Positions 53,200-64,000 of a stretch of 64,000 nt of DNA are shown here, piece after piece (the first letter of the stretch is position 1; every line of letters begins with the position of its first letter). A program made the translations under genes and the position numbers. The stretch is from Unio delphinus. Taxonomy: Eukaryota > Mollusca > Bivalvia > Unionida > Unionidae. The notes beneath the pieces were generated by a model. The model ran no database searches. It was not told the DNA's origin and saw nothing but the letters and a program-made list of their open reading frames with translations. Location: the NCBI GenBank assembly GCA_029339505.1, contig JAQISU010000114.1:5258001-5322000 (forward strand). The letters run 5' to 3'.

Positions 53200-56100
53200 A
53201 CAACGCAAAGGTCGCCAGCACTTGTCGCTTTTCGAGAAGAATTGTTGAAAAGTTATCAGAGAAACAGAACATGGCCTATGACGAATTCGTCTTGCGGACC
53301 AGTTTGTTCGATGAAGAACATTGATAAAAGAGTTAGGACTGGCATCAGATACTGAAATGGCAAAGTTGTTGTTGGACAAGTAGGCAATTGTCTTTATATC
53401 TAGTTCTGGTTTCATTGTGTATATCAAACAATTTAGGGTGGAATTTTGCTGTACGTGTCCATTAGGCTGCCTGCGTGAGACAAGTTCTTCCATCAGGGAT
53501 GTGATGACCAATACATCTTGATACTTCATATCAAGACCTGGACATGTACTTTTGCAACATACAGAGAGAATGAAGACACATTCAGTATCTCAAGTATTTG
53601 CGACTGAATCAGGAAGGTAAAACTAAAAAATTTCTTTCTGCTTTTAAACATTTGTGTAACAAATGTAATGCTGACAAAAGACATTACTATAACTGTGCCA
53701 GCAGGTTGAGTTTCCACTTCATACTATTCTTAGTTTGAGTTAGAAAAAACAACTGAATTTTTTTTCAAACGTGCGTGGGGTACTTAAACTGTGCCACCTG
53801 ATGCATGAATAAAAAGCGTAATTTGAATTAAGCTTGTTTTGGTTAGAATAAAAGTTCCAGTATTCTGAGCTGGCTAACAAAATAATCACAGGTTTTTATT
53901 CCCAAACTCAATACAAAGAGGACCAGTGATTATATAGTAAAAATGTGTCTACATACCTCATACGCTTTCTTTATGCAGTTTCCCATGTCTGTCACATATG
54001 CTGTTCTTGCTAGCAAACTCTTCCCATCTATTCACTTAGCTAATGATGGATGCACAAGGGACATATTTAATTAATAGCAAATACTAAGATAATAGAGTTG
54101 ATGTTTTTGAACACCACTGTCATTTTAGTTAGAACTTCATTTATTAGGACTGGTGATACAACTTATTTGAGATTTAATTCACAATACTGTAAGTTCTTTT
54201 TTTAGCTTTCATGTTTTTATTCTTGGTAATTAAATAATGTGTTGATCTTTACAAAACTTGTTGGTTTTCACTCTTTACTGTTATAACACGTCTGGAATTG
54301 GAAAGCTGTCTCTGTTTTAATGATTGCTCTTCGTGCACTTTTAATTTATTTAAAATCTTCCTTCTGTTCAAGGCTGCGAAACAACAGGAACACATGGCTT
54401 TATTACAAAGATCCCAATACATCATGAACCAGTTTTGGTTTTCGTGAAAGACTGCTAGCAGATATGAACAACTTTCAGTGAGTTTTCAGTTCTTGTATTT
54501 GAAACAGATATATGTAGACATTTGCTGCAGTATATTTATGTATGAAATCAATATTAAAGTGTATAATTCTTCTCTTCTGTTTTTTTTAATGTATATATTA
54601 TCAATATATATACATCAGCGAATCTTCTTTGTGGCATTCATTCAGAGTATCTGGAGAAGTGTCATACATCACATAATCAATACACATGCGTAGATCATCT
54701 TAGATGGCGAAGGCTTTAACAAAGGTCTACATGAACCTTGGTTGGAGAATGAAGAGCAAGCAAAACCTTGGCTTAATCCCATAAATCAATGACAAAGTGC
54801 GGAAAATCTTGTCACAGGAGGTCTTGGACTAAGGTTCCTTAAAAGAGTGGAGAGCAATTAAATTTCAAGTATGCCATTTCACGATTGCAACAATTGCATG
54901 GTATTTTTAACAAATGCGAATATCGAATTAAATGTTGTTTGTTGCTTGCTTGTTCTTTCGTCAACTTAAAAAAATTACTTTTTATATTTTCCATTTGAAG
55001 ATCTGAGTAAATTAGCATTGATAAAAAATGTGCACATGATATTTGTACAGTGACTCTCCTTCTCAAGTCTTTGGTAAATTCAGGTATAATACATGCACTT
55101 CAAGTATAAACAATTCCATAACACTCTATCAATAAACATGTCAGTAAAGACGTTATGTATGCAAAATTTACCAACCCAACTGTAATGATTATTTAATAAC
55201 TGTATTAATCTGTTAGCAGATTACAAATGGACACATGTTACAAGAGACATGTTTTTCTTAATTTCAGAAGCACTGCTGAGCTTGAAACTGTCGCCTCAAG
55301 AACCACCATCAGCTCTAGTTTTGGTGAAGGAGACGATCTCTTGATTTTAGTTATGTAAAATATTAAACAGTATCTGATATATAGGTTATTGTTAAGGCAG
55401 GTTACGCGTTATATCATATCCTGTAAAAAAAATAGCAGTAGTTGAAAATTAAATAATGTATATTGCTGTATCAGCAAATGCCGAAAACTTTTTATATTGA
55501 TTGTTTATGACCTTCGTACTCCCATTGTCTATAGGCATAAATAGACTGGGGTTAAAAAAAAGTCTGAAGGAAAGCATTATTTTTTTTTATCCAATAGTAT
55601 GTGCACTTATAAGCAATTAAAGAATGAAGTCAGTTGTACTCATTTATATATAAATTCATACATGCAAGATAGAGATTAAGTCAGTGTATTGTCCATCGGA
55701 ATATTCGTCATGTATCTGCCAGAAACAATAAGATAGAATTACATGTCTCTTCCAGACCTCAGCCTTCAGTATTGCCGTATTAGGAACTGCATATAGGCAA
55801 TATGTCTGTTGGCACTCATCAAGTCAACTTTGTAGCTGAAGACAAGAAACATCCAGTCTGTACATCCTGGGCAAGGCACATAAAATCTCATCAAGGATCA
55901 GAACTTGAAGATTCTGAAAAAGTATTTCAATTTTTAATATGCTATTTCTAAAATGAAACAAATAATAGGAACATGGTCTTATTCAAATATTATTCAGCAA
56001 ATTCCATTTAAAATACACATGGATCAAAACTGCGCATGGTTTATATTTTGACGTGAGTACTGAGAGGTCCATCACAACTAGAAAGGATATTAAGAGTAGT

Positions 56101-56500
56101 TTATGTTAAGATAGATACCGCAACGTGTTTGGCAAGCATTTCTAAAAGTCAGAGACTCCTGCATTAGGATCATATAAGAATGGCTGATTGCAGATGATGA
56201 TTATATTTACAAAATGATTTTATTCTTTTATCATCATCAGCTTAGATTTCTTTAGCATTGTGATGTAACCACATTGAATACAGGTATTGAAAAGAATCCA
56301 TTCCATGAATATCAATTGTAAATTTTTAATAATGTCCTTATCATTTGCAATGTATGCATGTCTGTTTTTGGACAGCTTACAATTTTAAAATTCATTCACA
56401 TTGGTTGCAAAGAAATAATCGAAGCATATGTCTTATTTGAAATTCAGTCTCGCTAGCAGTCTTGAAACTTTTTACGTTCAATAAACTCTGAAGCATGTTA
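53200..56500. other. unassigned; no gene supported
   Basis: Candidate exon-like pieces at 54371-54478 (acceptor AAG before GCTGCGAAACAA) and near 54710-54860 have interrupted frames. They may be decayed coding sequence. I do not recognise a family and do not call a gene. Confidence 0.3.
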
Positions 56501-56519
56501 AGAATAATGCATTAAGAGT

Positions 56520-57725
56520 CAGTATAGTATGCATTTTAAGCAAAACAGCAAACTGTATATATGCATTACCTCTAAAGTGATATGCAGAGCTGTCTCTAAC
56601 AACACCTATTCCAGATCTGGAGGCATCTACCTACATTTTCCACACACCATTCTGGTAATCCTCTGCTGCGGATTGGAATATCATCACACTGCAGGGAAGT
56701 TTTTTCAATCAATGTCAGTGTCATTAGTGACTATAGTGTTATTTACAAGAAGTGAGTGAATTGTTTACGTCTCATCTTTGTGTGTTACCCCAATGAGTTT
56801 ATTGAAGACTTTTCAAATGGAGTTTGCATTACTATTTCTATCTTCAAGCATGATAAAAAGTTGGTTTTTTTAGCTTTCTTAACTACTTGTTATGCTATTT
56901 CCCCATACGCTATATTTTGCAAGTTTTCCTTAGCCTTCAATTGCTCTCATATATTCATATTATCTAGGATTTCAGTAGAAAGCCAATTAGGTTGGATTTC
57001 ATACTATACTCAAAGTAATTTCAATGATGCATGCTTAGAGATTATATCCATAAATAAGTCAGTCCACACCCTCAGAACTTCATCTGTCATCAAAAGTTTG
57101 GATAATATTCCATGGAACTTAATATAGGTCATCTTAAAAATGTTCTTTACTTCAATTTTGTAAAGATCTGTAACTGATAGGTTTGTGTGTAATTTTCATA
57201 TTTCTCTTAAATTAATTCTTTCTTGTCAAAATGTTAGGATAGCTGTCACTAAGACCAACATTGGGTGCATTAACATAAACCACACTGACTGGAAGGTTGG
57301 TATGAATGTAATCTGTAAGAGTCCTTGATATTTCTGTTACCTTTATGGGATCATTTACCAGCTGGACAAGGCGTATAGATTCAATACATTCCATCCATTT
57401 ACTCTTGATTTGGGTAATGAGTAGGTCCTTATGTACATTGCCAAGTATATATGTTTCTTTCTCCTGTGAAAGAACATTTACTTTTTGTTTCAAAAAGTTA
57501 TCATTCGAAGTTCTTTTTGATGAAGTGGCATATAAATCAAACAAACTAGCAATGATTTTGCATTATTTTAAGAAATCTCCACCAGAATATCTAAATTTCA
57601 TGTGACTCCAAGTCAGGTCAACTTTCTGCATTTATGTCTTCCCTAATGTTTACAAGAACTCCCCCTGCTGTCTATCTGTCCCTGTGTAATGATATCTTGT
57701 AGCCTGGACACTGAAATAGATTATC
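56520..57725 (-). mobile_element. non-LTR retrotransposon fragment (endonuclease and pre-RT linker)
   Basis: Reading the minus strand from 57725: ISLHRDR then GGVLVNIREDINAES, LGNVHKDLLITQIKSKWMEC, SRTLTDYIHTNLPVSVVYVN and NVGLSDSYPNILTRKN form an APE-endonuclease C-terminal half. The linker then reads WTDLFMDIISKHASLKLL and VVKKAKKTNFLSCLKI. Style is that of CR1/L2/Jockey-group elements, and a different family from the I-type LINE above. The active-site GDxN is GNVH and SDH is SDS, so it is inactive. The longest intact frame is 57544-57212. No RT core remains. Confidence 0.72.
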
Positions 57726-57729
57726 ATTG

Positions 57730-58350
57730 TGGTTAGCATTTAATTTGTTTCATTGAGTCCTAAAACATGCATTTTTATTTTCCATGGAAGACAAGAGTAA
57801 CCTAATCTGTATATTTTTTTCTACTTAACCTTGTACATTTAAGTGACCCATGCTCAAACTTCTTTCTGTATTTAGTTCCATCTCAATTATATGTATGTAA
57901 TCATGTAATGGGGTACCCTATGAGAATGTCTCCATACCACTTATTATGGTATTGTATAAGGTGGACATGTAAATGAGGCGGCCTCTTTATTTTCTACAGT
58001 ATATATGCATGGTCTTCCTTTATCAAATGATATTTTGATATTGTGGTGAGTAATTACAAAAAGTAAAATAGTTTAAACTTACCTTGTTTTGTAAAATAAA
58101 GAATCCTATAATACAAGTATGCATTTCCAAAGTTGTGTAAAACTGTTTTATATATTAGAGTCTTTGCCAAGCTACTTAGTACCAAACATTTTGCATTATG
58201 TACCAATAATTGTTTTGCAAGTTATAAATAAACAATTACCCTCAATTTTGTCTGCCTTGTTTGAACTATGTGTATAGCTTGGTCAGCTCTGTTTTCAGGC
58301 TGCTAGGAATGTCTTCCTTCTCTCCTCCATCTGGCTGTTGCTCCATGCCT
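57730..58350. other. no gene seen
   Basis: AT-rich intergenic sequence between the LINE fragment and a (TC)n array. Confidence 0.4.
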
Positions 58351-58353
58351 CAT

Positions 58354-58358
58354 CTTTC

Positions 58359-58454
<96 letters not shown>
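58354..58454. repeat. (TC)n
   Basis: About 50 CT units with one ATCT interruption. Confidence 0.95.
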
Positions 58455-58457
<3 letters not shown>

Positions 58458-58572
58458 TGGTTGCTCTGGAATTGATCCTGAAAGTGAGTTGATTTAAGTC
58501 TCTCTAATAAATTTGTATATATGAAAGTATTTTATAATTGGACAAAACATGTATTTATGATTGCTTATGAAA

Positions 58573-58576
<4 letters not shown>

Positions 58577-58641
<65 letters not shown>

Positions 58642-58650
58642 GATAGATAG

Positions 58651-58703
<53 letters not shown>
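58577..58703. repeat. (TA)n
   Basis: Two TA arrays separated by a short GATA tract. Confidence 0.95.
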
Positions 58704-58706
<3 letters not shown>

Positions 58707-58739
58707 CTAACCGAGAATCAGAAATCAATACATGAGGTT

Positions 58740-58830
58740 CTGATGTGATGGATCAGGTTAAGTGTGGGGGAGGGTATCCAAAATTTAAAAACGGCCACTA
58801 CTTTCATCGAATGGGCATCAAAGCGAAAAT
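58740..58830 (+). repeat. short fragment of the tandem unit
   Basis: Resembles unit A at 8580-8671 (ACTTTCATCGAATGGGCATCA against ACTTTCATCCAATGGGCACCA) and the same place in B and C. A LINE fragment starts immediately after it, as in unit A. Confidence 0.55.
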
Positions 58831-59198
58831 CCGCACCGAACATTAAGAAATCGCAAAAACCTTGGGTAACTAAGGAATGCAAAGAAGCCATTAGACAACG
58901 CCGAGAAGCATTAAAACAATTCAACAATCGTCCAACATAGCAAATATTCTTACAGATAGTTTCTCAACAAACTCATCATCATCTAATTATTCAGAAGCAT
59001 TTCGAAGATTAAAATCTCAAAAAGAAAAGTCACGTTTAAAATTCACATCGAACAACACTGAAAGCTATAACCAGCTGTTTTCTTTATTGGAGCTTAGGGA
59101 GGCTTTAGACAAGGCCCATGATACATCTGCTGGGCCTGACGAAGTACATTACCAGTTCTTGAAACACCTCCCAGAATCGTCTCTGACATTACTTCTTG
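58831..59198 (+). mobile_element. I/Nimb-type LINE, pre-RT part in sense orientation
   Basis: Same family as 26551-31137. It aligns with about 28010-28590 with one deletion and reads, in broken frames, VTKECKEAIRQRREALKQFN and SAGPDEVHYQFLKHLPES. It stops at 59198 where the orientation switches. Confidence 0.75.
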
Positions 59199-59752
59199 TT
59201 GATATTTTGTTGCAGTTGCTTTTCAAATGTATGCTTGTGCTTTGATCAATAACAAATTTAAAAAATCTACTTATAATGAGCAATCCACAGCGGGAGCTAA
59301 ACACTTGGTAATGCTGTTGAGTTTGATAGTAGATAGCGTCACAGAATACTGCCTTGGGACACATCCATCTCTTGCTGGTGCACATCTGAGAGGGTACATC
59401 TCACTCGTACTTTGAATTCGGAGAGAAAATTGGAGACGAAAGAGGGCAAATGGCCTTTTAGACCATGATCGTGCAGTTCATTTAGTATCGTTTACTTCCA
59501 TGTTGTGTCATATGCCTTTTCTAAATCAAAGAAAACTGCAATTAAATGTTCCTTGTTGATAAATACATCGCGAATAAATGTTTCCAGTCTAAGCATATGA
59601 TCGTTGGTACTACGACCAGAACGGAAGCCAATTTGAAAAGGAGATATTCAATTGTTACTTTCCAAGTACCATTCAAGCCGAGAATTAATCATTCATTCCA
59701 TTGTTTTGCACACACAGCGTACCAGTGCAATGGGTTCATAGCTGTTCCGCAT
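59199..59752 (-). mobile_element. I/Nimb-type LINE, RT part in inverted orientation
   Basis: Minus-strand translation gives CKTMERMINSRLEWYLESNN, FQIGFRSGRSTNDHMLRLET and AVFFDLEKAYDTTWK (motif A with its Asp, unlike the unit B copy). It then runs through the motif B region (QGSIL) with stops and a damaged motif C (SL then stop then VDF). It corresponds to about 28690-29250 of the B element. Confidence 0.75.
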
Positions 59753-59756
59753 TTAA

Positions 59757-60014
59757 AATAGTAGCTGTTAATATTGTAGGACCCATATTTCCAATTAAAG
59801 ATCGGAAAAACCGATATATCCTCACTCTAGTAAATTATGCCACTAGATACCAAGAAGGCATAGCTTTACCATCAATTGAAACTGAACGTGTTGCTGAGGC
59901 GCTTGTCGACATGTTCAGCAGGGTAGGGGTAGCTAAAGAAATTCTGACAGATTGCGGGGCCCAGTTTACCGAAGAACTTATGACAGAAATTAGTCGCTTG
60001 TTGTCAATTAAGTA
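59757..60014 (+). mobile_element. Ty3/gypsy integrase core fragment
   Basis: Open frame VAVNIVGPIFPIKDRKNRYI, then TLVNYATRYQEGIALPSIET and EILTDCGAQFTEELM. This is the DDE integrase core, with the first Asp changed to Asn (VAVN) and the second present (LTDCG). The zinc-binding N-terminus and the third catalytic residue (Glu) are missing. Ends at 60014 next to reverse-transcriptase sequence. Confidence 0.8.
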
Positions 60015-60650
60015 GTTGCGCAGTTAACTACACCCGACAAAATTGAAGGGATCAAAGATGATCCAAGGCCCGAAACCAAGAAACAGATACGACCGTTTCT
60101 CGGCTTGATAGGTTTTATAGGATGTTCGTTCTAGATTTCGCCGCTATACCTAGTTCATTGACGGATTTAACTCAGAAGGAGCAGCTCAAAACCGTTTCTT
60201 GGTTTTCATGCCAAGAAAGAACTTTTAGCGCTCTTAAGGAAAGATTTATCAGTCCACTGATCCTAAAGTTGCCAGAATTAAATAAATCGTTCATATTGAG
60301 AACTGATGCTTCCGACACTGGAAAAGGATCCGTTTTGCTATATAAGCACAGGGGGTAACATTACCCATAGCTTATGCTAGTAGGAAATTGCTGCCTAGGG
60401 AGCAAAATTACTCCATGATCGAAAAGGTGTGCTTAGCACTGGTGTGGGGTATAGGTAAATTCCATACCTACCTTTTCAGAAGTGAGTTTGTCCTCGAAAC
60501 GGACAATCAACCTCTCACATTTAAACAAGGCAAAAGTTGTCAACGCAAGATTGATGCGTTGGGCATTGACTCTGCAGCCGTATCGTTTCCGAATCGAAGC
60601 AAGCAGATGGTCGGAAAGCGTAGGGGCCGATTACTTAAGCATTGTGTGAT
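60015..60650 (+). mobile_element. Ty3/gypsy RT end plus RNase H fragment
   Basis: From 60033: PDKIEGIKDDPRPETKKQIR and FLGLIGF (RT thumb/connection), VLDFAAIPSSLTDLTQKEQL, then RNase H. The RNase H shows FILRTDASDTGKGSVLLYKH, REQNYSMIEKVCLALVWGIG (catalytic Glu position altered, EKV instead of EKE) and ETDNQPLTF. At least four frame breaks. Lies downstream of the integrase piece, opposite to the usual RT-RH-IN order. Confidence 0.8.
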
Positions 60651-60745
60651 TTGCAGTTGTTGTTTTTTGTAAACTTTTACCATGTTATTCTGTTAAAGCT
60701 ACGTTAAAAATCCTAATGAAACAAACAAACAATCAACAAGACACA
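60651..60745 (+). mobile_element. LINE 3' terminus
   Basis: TGTTAAAGCTACGTTAAAAA ... AACAAACAAACAATCA resembles the 3' end and (CAAA)n tail of the I-type LINE at 31090-31137. The Ty3/gypsy piece thus seems nested in a LINE copy. Confidence 0.5.
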
Positions 60746-60749
60746 GCCT

Positions 60750-61779
60750 TGTTTACAACCTTAGAATGTAAATACAGAGGTTTAATGGACAGATGTATCC
60801 TTCATGATTATTGATACGTATGTGGAGTTATATTTAGTTGGACTCAGATATAATTTGCGAGAAATTATTTACTTAAAACATTTATTGCAATTACAAAGTG
60901 CTCATAGACTATTTTGGACGAAGTTACTACTTTGAGATTATTGACAACTCAAACAAATATATTTCTGGATTATATCATTGTGGTACATCAAAATATTCAA
61001 GACTATTACTACGACGATACAATGACAATTATTGTTAACTCATTCAGACCATTATATACATTTGGACGTGTGATATGATTTTTAGGATTATCTGGGATTT
61101 CATTGACAATCCTTGTAGTGTCTTTTCAATTTCTAAAATGACAGACAGACAGAGAGACAGATACAGCGACAAAGAGAAAAAGTAGATGAAATGCAAATGC
61201 AGAGTGAATAGTTATTCGTATATTTCATAAACTGATAACGCAGAGTAGATGCATTAACAATTAGACGTGTATATTTCAGCTTTGTTTTAAAATAACATAA
61301 ATTAATCTCCCAGAGAAATATATGTATTTCTATATTTCATATTTCCGGTGTATGGAGTCTAATTTGTTCGTTGAAACATCTGCATTAAAATATATAACAA
61401 CATGAATATCCAGAATATCTTATTTCGAAACTGTGATGAACTGCAAAATCAAAGAACATGTTAAATAATTATCAAAAGCGAGAAAAGAACAGAAAATATA
61501 GGAAGAAATCAAGGGTGCATTCCGTCCATGTAAGGACCAAATTATAGAAATAGAAAGCAAACCCATTATTTCAAAAAATCTTCGCTTCAGAGTTATTACT
61601 CGTATCATAAAATTGTCAAATTTTGGTAGTTAATCCACAACAAACAAAGATTTTATTTCAGCAAGTATCTGTATTAAATGTACAGTACAGTGGCACAGAT
61701 TTGTATGAGCTGGAGTAAATGTCCGATCTACTATATCCACGAGCAACATATTCTCTTTTTTTCAATCAACAGTGAGCAT
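60750..61779. other. no gene seen
   Basis: AT-rich sequence. The minus-strand frame at 61420-61608 has no support. Confidence 0.4.
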
Positions 61780-62285
61780 AGTTACAAGGCCAGAACATCT
61801 TGTCATAAAGTAGACATGTGACGGTCATTCTTTGTCGTCAACTGCTGAGGAAACAGTTTTTGTCACGACATATGACGTACATTGGCTAGTACAATAAGAC
61901 CTCCCGTAGAATCTCGGTATAGTGTACAGCCTTTGAAATCGTCCTTCCCAGCCGCCAAAAGATTCTGACTTGCACTCTGCTTAAAGAGGAAGATTACCTA
62001 CTAGTTTGAAATTGATTGCTGTAGTAAGCTTTCCCTCAGACGCAGTCATTATATCAACGACCCCTGCATGATCGAAGCACAAAGAGACCACTTTTAACCA
62101 TAATCACTGACAGCAAAGCCGGACCGTTAAATTATGCATCTTCACACAGACCCAACCCCTACAAGCACCATCCAACAGCACAACACCTGCTTTCGACCAA
62201 CAAAATGGGTCATTGTTGTTCCATAACGATCGCGCGTGATTTGCACAGAATGACTGCAGTAGCTTTTCGCATTAACGAAAGGACT
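61780..62285. repeat. third copy of the unit flank block
   Basis: Aligns with about 31540-31990 and 12250-12800, for example GTAGAATCTCGGTATAGTGT against GTAGAATATCGGTATATTGT, and the segment AATTATGCATCTTCACACAG. It closes the array on the right. No protein is evident in it on either strand. Its conservation upstream of a minus-strand gene makes it a candidate promoter or first-exon region. Confidence 0.65.
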
Positions 62286-62437
62286 GTATTGAATAAGGGC
62301 CATTTTTGCCCCCTCTCCAAATGTCATTGTATTATGTATACTGTACATACGAGGTGGTTAACATTTATTTCTGACATCAGTTTTGTTTTCACGTGTCCGT
62401 TGCCATGGTTACGGGGTGTCAAAATTGACATCAAGTT

Positions 62438-62561
62438 GGTTACTTATTCCTTATTCCTTATTCCCGATTGAAAAAGGAATAAGTAACCAGTTACCGTTAG
62501 AATAAGGAATAAGTAACCAGTTCAATTTTTCTACATGCATTTGGTTACTTATTCCTTATTC
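62438..62561. repeat. cluster of four copies of a 19-bp motif in both orientations
   Basis: GGTTACTTATTCCTTATTC at 62438 and 62543 (sense), and its complement GAATAAGGAATAAGTAACC at 62500 with a shortened copy at 62474-62488. Sense-antisense-antisense-sense order allows a large hairpin. Lies next to the right end of the flank block. Confidence 0.8.
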
Positions 62562-62569
62562 ACATCCAG

Positions 62570-63320
62570 TTGGTGTTCATTCTTTATTCACAGTTCCATA
62601 ATTAATCAGTTATAAATTACTTATTGCAGATTAAACGTCCTTCATCGCATGTATTGGTGTTGTTCTAACCCAGTTAGAGAAATAATTGATGTCAGCTATA
62701 TAAAGCTAGAGACAAATCACCGGCTGTGTGGAGGAAGTGGTTAGGATGTGAAACCACAACAAATGAAATTGGAGATTTCTCTTATGTGTTCATAATGTGC
62801 TTAGAGAAATCTTCGGGTTTAAAAAGCCTTCAGATGACATCGACTGTTGTCTTGAAGTCCGTGGAACTGGGTAAATAAGCATACGGGTAGGGCTATGAAA
62901 CATTCTCAGCGTGAGTCAAATCCAGTAATATGAATTAAACCCGTACCTAATCTAGTTCTACTGGATATTTTATATTCATGAATCTGTTCCAACATAAGCC
63001 AAAATTTATTTAATAAATTTGTCTAACCGATTGCCAAACATTGGGTCTACATTAAGGGGGTGGTGGGTGGATACAGCACTTACGGCACGACAATAATATC
63101 TTACTTCTACGGGTGGGCCAATACTTGTCTTTAAGGAGTTTTGACAAGTGACGTTTCACAGACATTGTATCTCTAAGTCATATTGTCGAGCCAGTAAAGA
63201 AGTCATGATGAATGTAATCGAGAGGAATCCGCCATAAAAGGGGCATCCTGTGGGGACCGGGAATAAAATTTGGATCGATCAAATAGATTGTAATTATTGA
63301 ACCCCTAACTATAATATATA
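62570..63320. other. no gene seen
   Basis: Non-coding; nothing recognised. Confidence 0.4.
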
Positions 63321-63324
63321 GATT

Positions 63325-63660
63325 TCAACGCCTCTCGGACAACATGCAGTTAGGTATTTCTTCCAAATACAGATGACGTTTTTTTATAAAATCGTGTAGC
63401 CGATTTTTTGGAATCCATAGATTAATATAATGTAATAAATTTGGAGTATGCGCATTTAATAGCGCCCCGTTTTTAGCAATTCTTAGACTTGTGTGATTAT
63501 TGGGATTCTGCGCCATGAAAATATTCCTAGCGCGAACTAATTCACCAATTACTTGCGGCAAACGTCATTCGAGCGTTAGTAAACAGAATCAGGCCATGGT
63601 TCGCTAGTAGTTCAATTATGTTCCATCCGAATGACTGTCCCTGCTGTAACATAGTCCATA
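63325..63660 (-). pseudogene. unidentified protein remnant with frameshift
   Basis: On the minus strand one frame reads QQGQSFGWNIIELLANHGLI and LFTNARMTFAA down to about 63560. Another frame then continues as GELVRARNIFMAQNPNNHTS and NLLHYINLWIPKNRLHDFIK, ending CMLSERR at 63325. The two look like one protein of more than 100 residues broken by a small frameshift. No motif that I can assign; host or mobile origin is open. Confidence 0.4.
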
Positions 63661-64000
63661 TTAAAACTAATAGCGTAAAATAGAAGTGTGGCTAAGATGG
63701 CAATATATATAGTAGAAAAGAAGCCAATTAAACAATGGTATCAATAAGTAGGGAATTGGTAGATAATGTATATGTGTCCATAGTGGGAAATAGATGTAGT
63801 TATATGAGAGTAATACATCGGTAAAAGTGAACATTAACTGGCCTAGGGTAGCGGATTAACATAGTTCACAGTGAGAAAGGGGATACCAGTGTATTTTTAT
63901 CATATTAACGGCTAGCGGACAGGAAATCTGTCAAAACAGGGGCGCCTTGCAGGGGGGGGGGGGTATGACAAATTATGCAAATGTTACTATCAATTGTTTG
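63661..64000. other. no gene seen; poly-G tract
   Basis: Non-coding sequence with a G12 run at about 63952-63963. Confidence 0.4.

Noticed and set aside
53149..53529. 126-codon minus-strand frame
   Set aside because: No domain, no splice support, and it overlaps the better-supported plus-strand start context.
56756..57127. 123-codon plus-strand frame
   Set aside because: Antisense of the minus-strand LINE linker, which reads as recognisable retroelement protein.
58831..59752. Twin-priming (5' inversion) LINE insertion
   Set aside because: Order of sense and antisense parts is the wrong way round and no 3' tail adjoins the sense RT part.

Overview
This is an AT-rich, intron- and repeat-laden eukaryotic window, most likely from a marine invertebrate and probably a lophotrochozoan such as a mollusc. 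The reasons are GT-AG exons, long (TA)n, (TC)n, (GATA)n and (AAT)n microsatellites, and decayed RTE-, I/Nimb- and Ty3/gypsy-type retroelements of kinds I associate with molluscs and other aquatic invertebrates. The species cannot be named from the sequence. No bacterial or organellar gene organisation is present.

The backbone is a head-to-tail tandem array of a multi-kilobase unit. Each unit carries, on the minus strand, one small four-transmembrane-helix protein gene with three phase-0 coding exons and a conserved 35-bp upstream exon. Copy A (exons at 738-815 and 1677-1803) loses its last exon off the left edge. Copy B (14019-16674) and copy C (34206-36753) are complete and open, about 187 residues each, with a C-terminal PPxY motif. 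A diverged orphan of the 35-bp exon at 50.9 kb, a fragment at 58.74 kb and a flank block at 61.8-62.3 kb look like remains of a fourth, wrecked unit. Unit spacing grows from left to right because of separate insertions.

Shared insertions date the array. One RTE-type LINE with the same internal deletion sits at the same place in A (6.0-7.2 kb), B (21.5-23.1 kb) and C (41.3-42.8 kb), so it predates the triplication. A roughly 118-bp tRNA-derived-looking insert is present in B and C but absent from A. Private insertions include a 4.6-kb 5'-truncated I-type LINE in B (26.55-31.14 kb), a LINE piece plus a CpG-rich module in A (8.67-9.55 kb), and about 0.9 kb in C (32.69-33.61 kb).

The most unusual stretch is 25.1-26.55 kb: a compact run of short minus-strand reading frames, one followed by a GC-rich hairpin and a T7 tract. 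It is packed like a DNA virus or polinton-class element rather than like the host, and is cut by a (TC)n array on one side and the LINE on the other. It is the best candidate for an undescribed system, though it is clearly broken.

From 46 to 64 kb the window is mostly non-coding, with TE wreckage: a minus-strand LINE endonuclease (56.5-57.7 kb), an internally inverted I-type LINE (58.8-59.75 kb), and a Ty3/gypsy pol with integrase placed before RT/RNase H (59.76-60.65 kb). There are also unidentified minus-strand coding-like remnants (49.1-49.7 kb and 63.3-63.65 kb) and a few weakly supported host exons.
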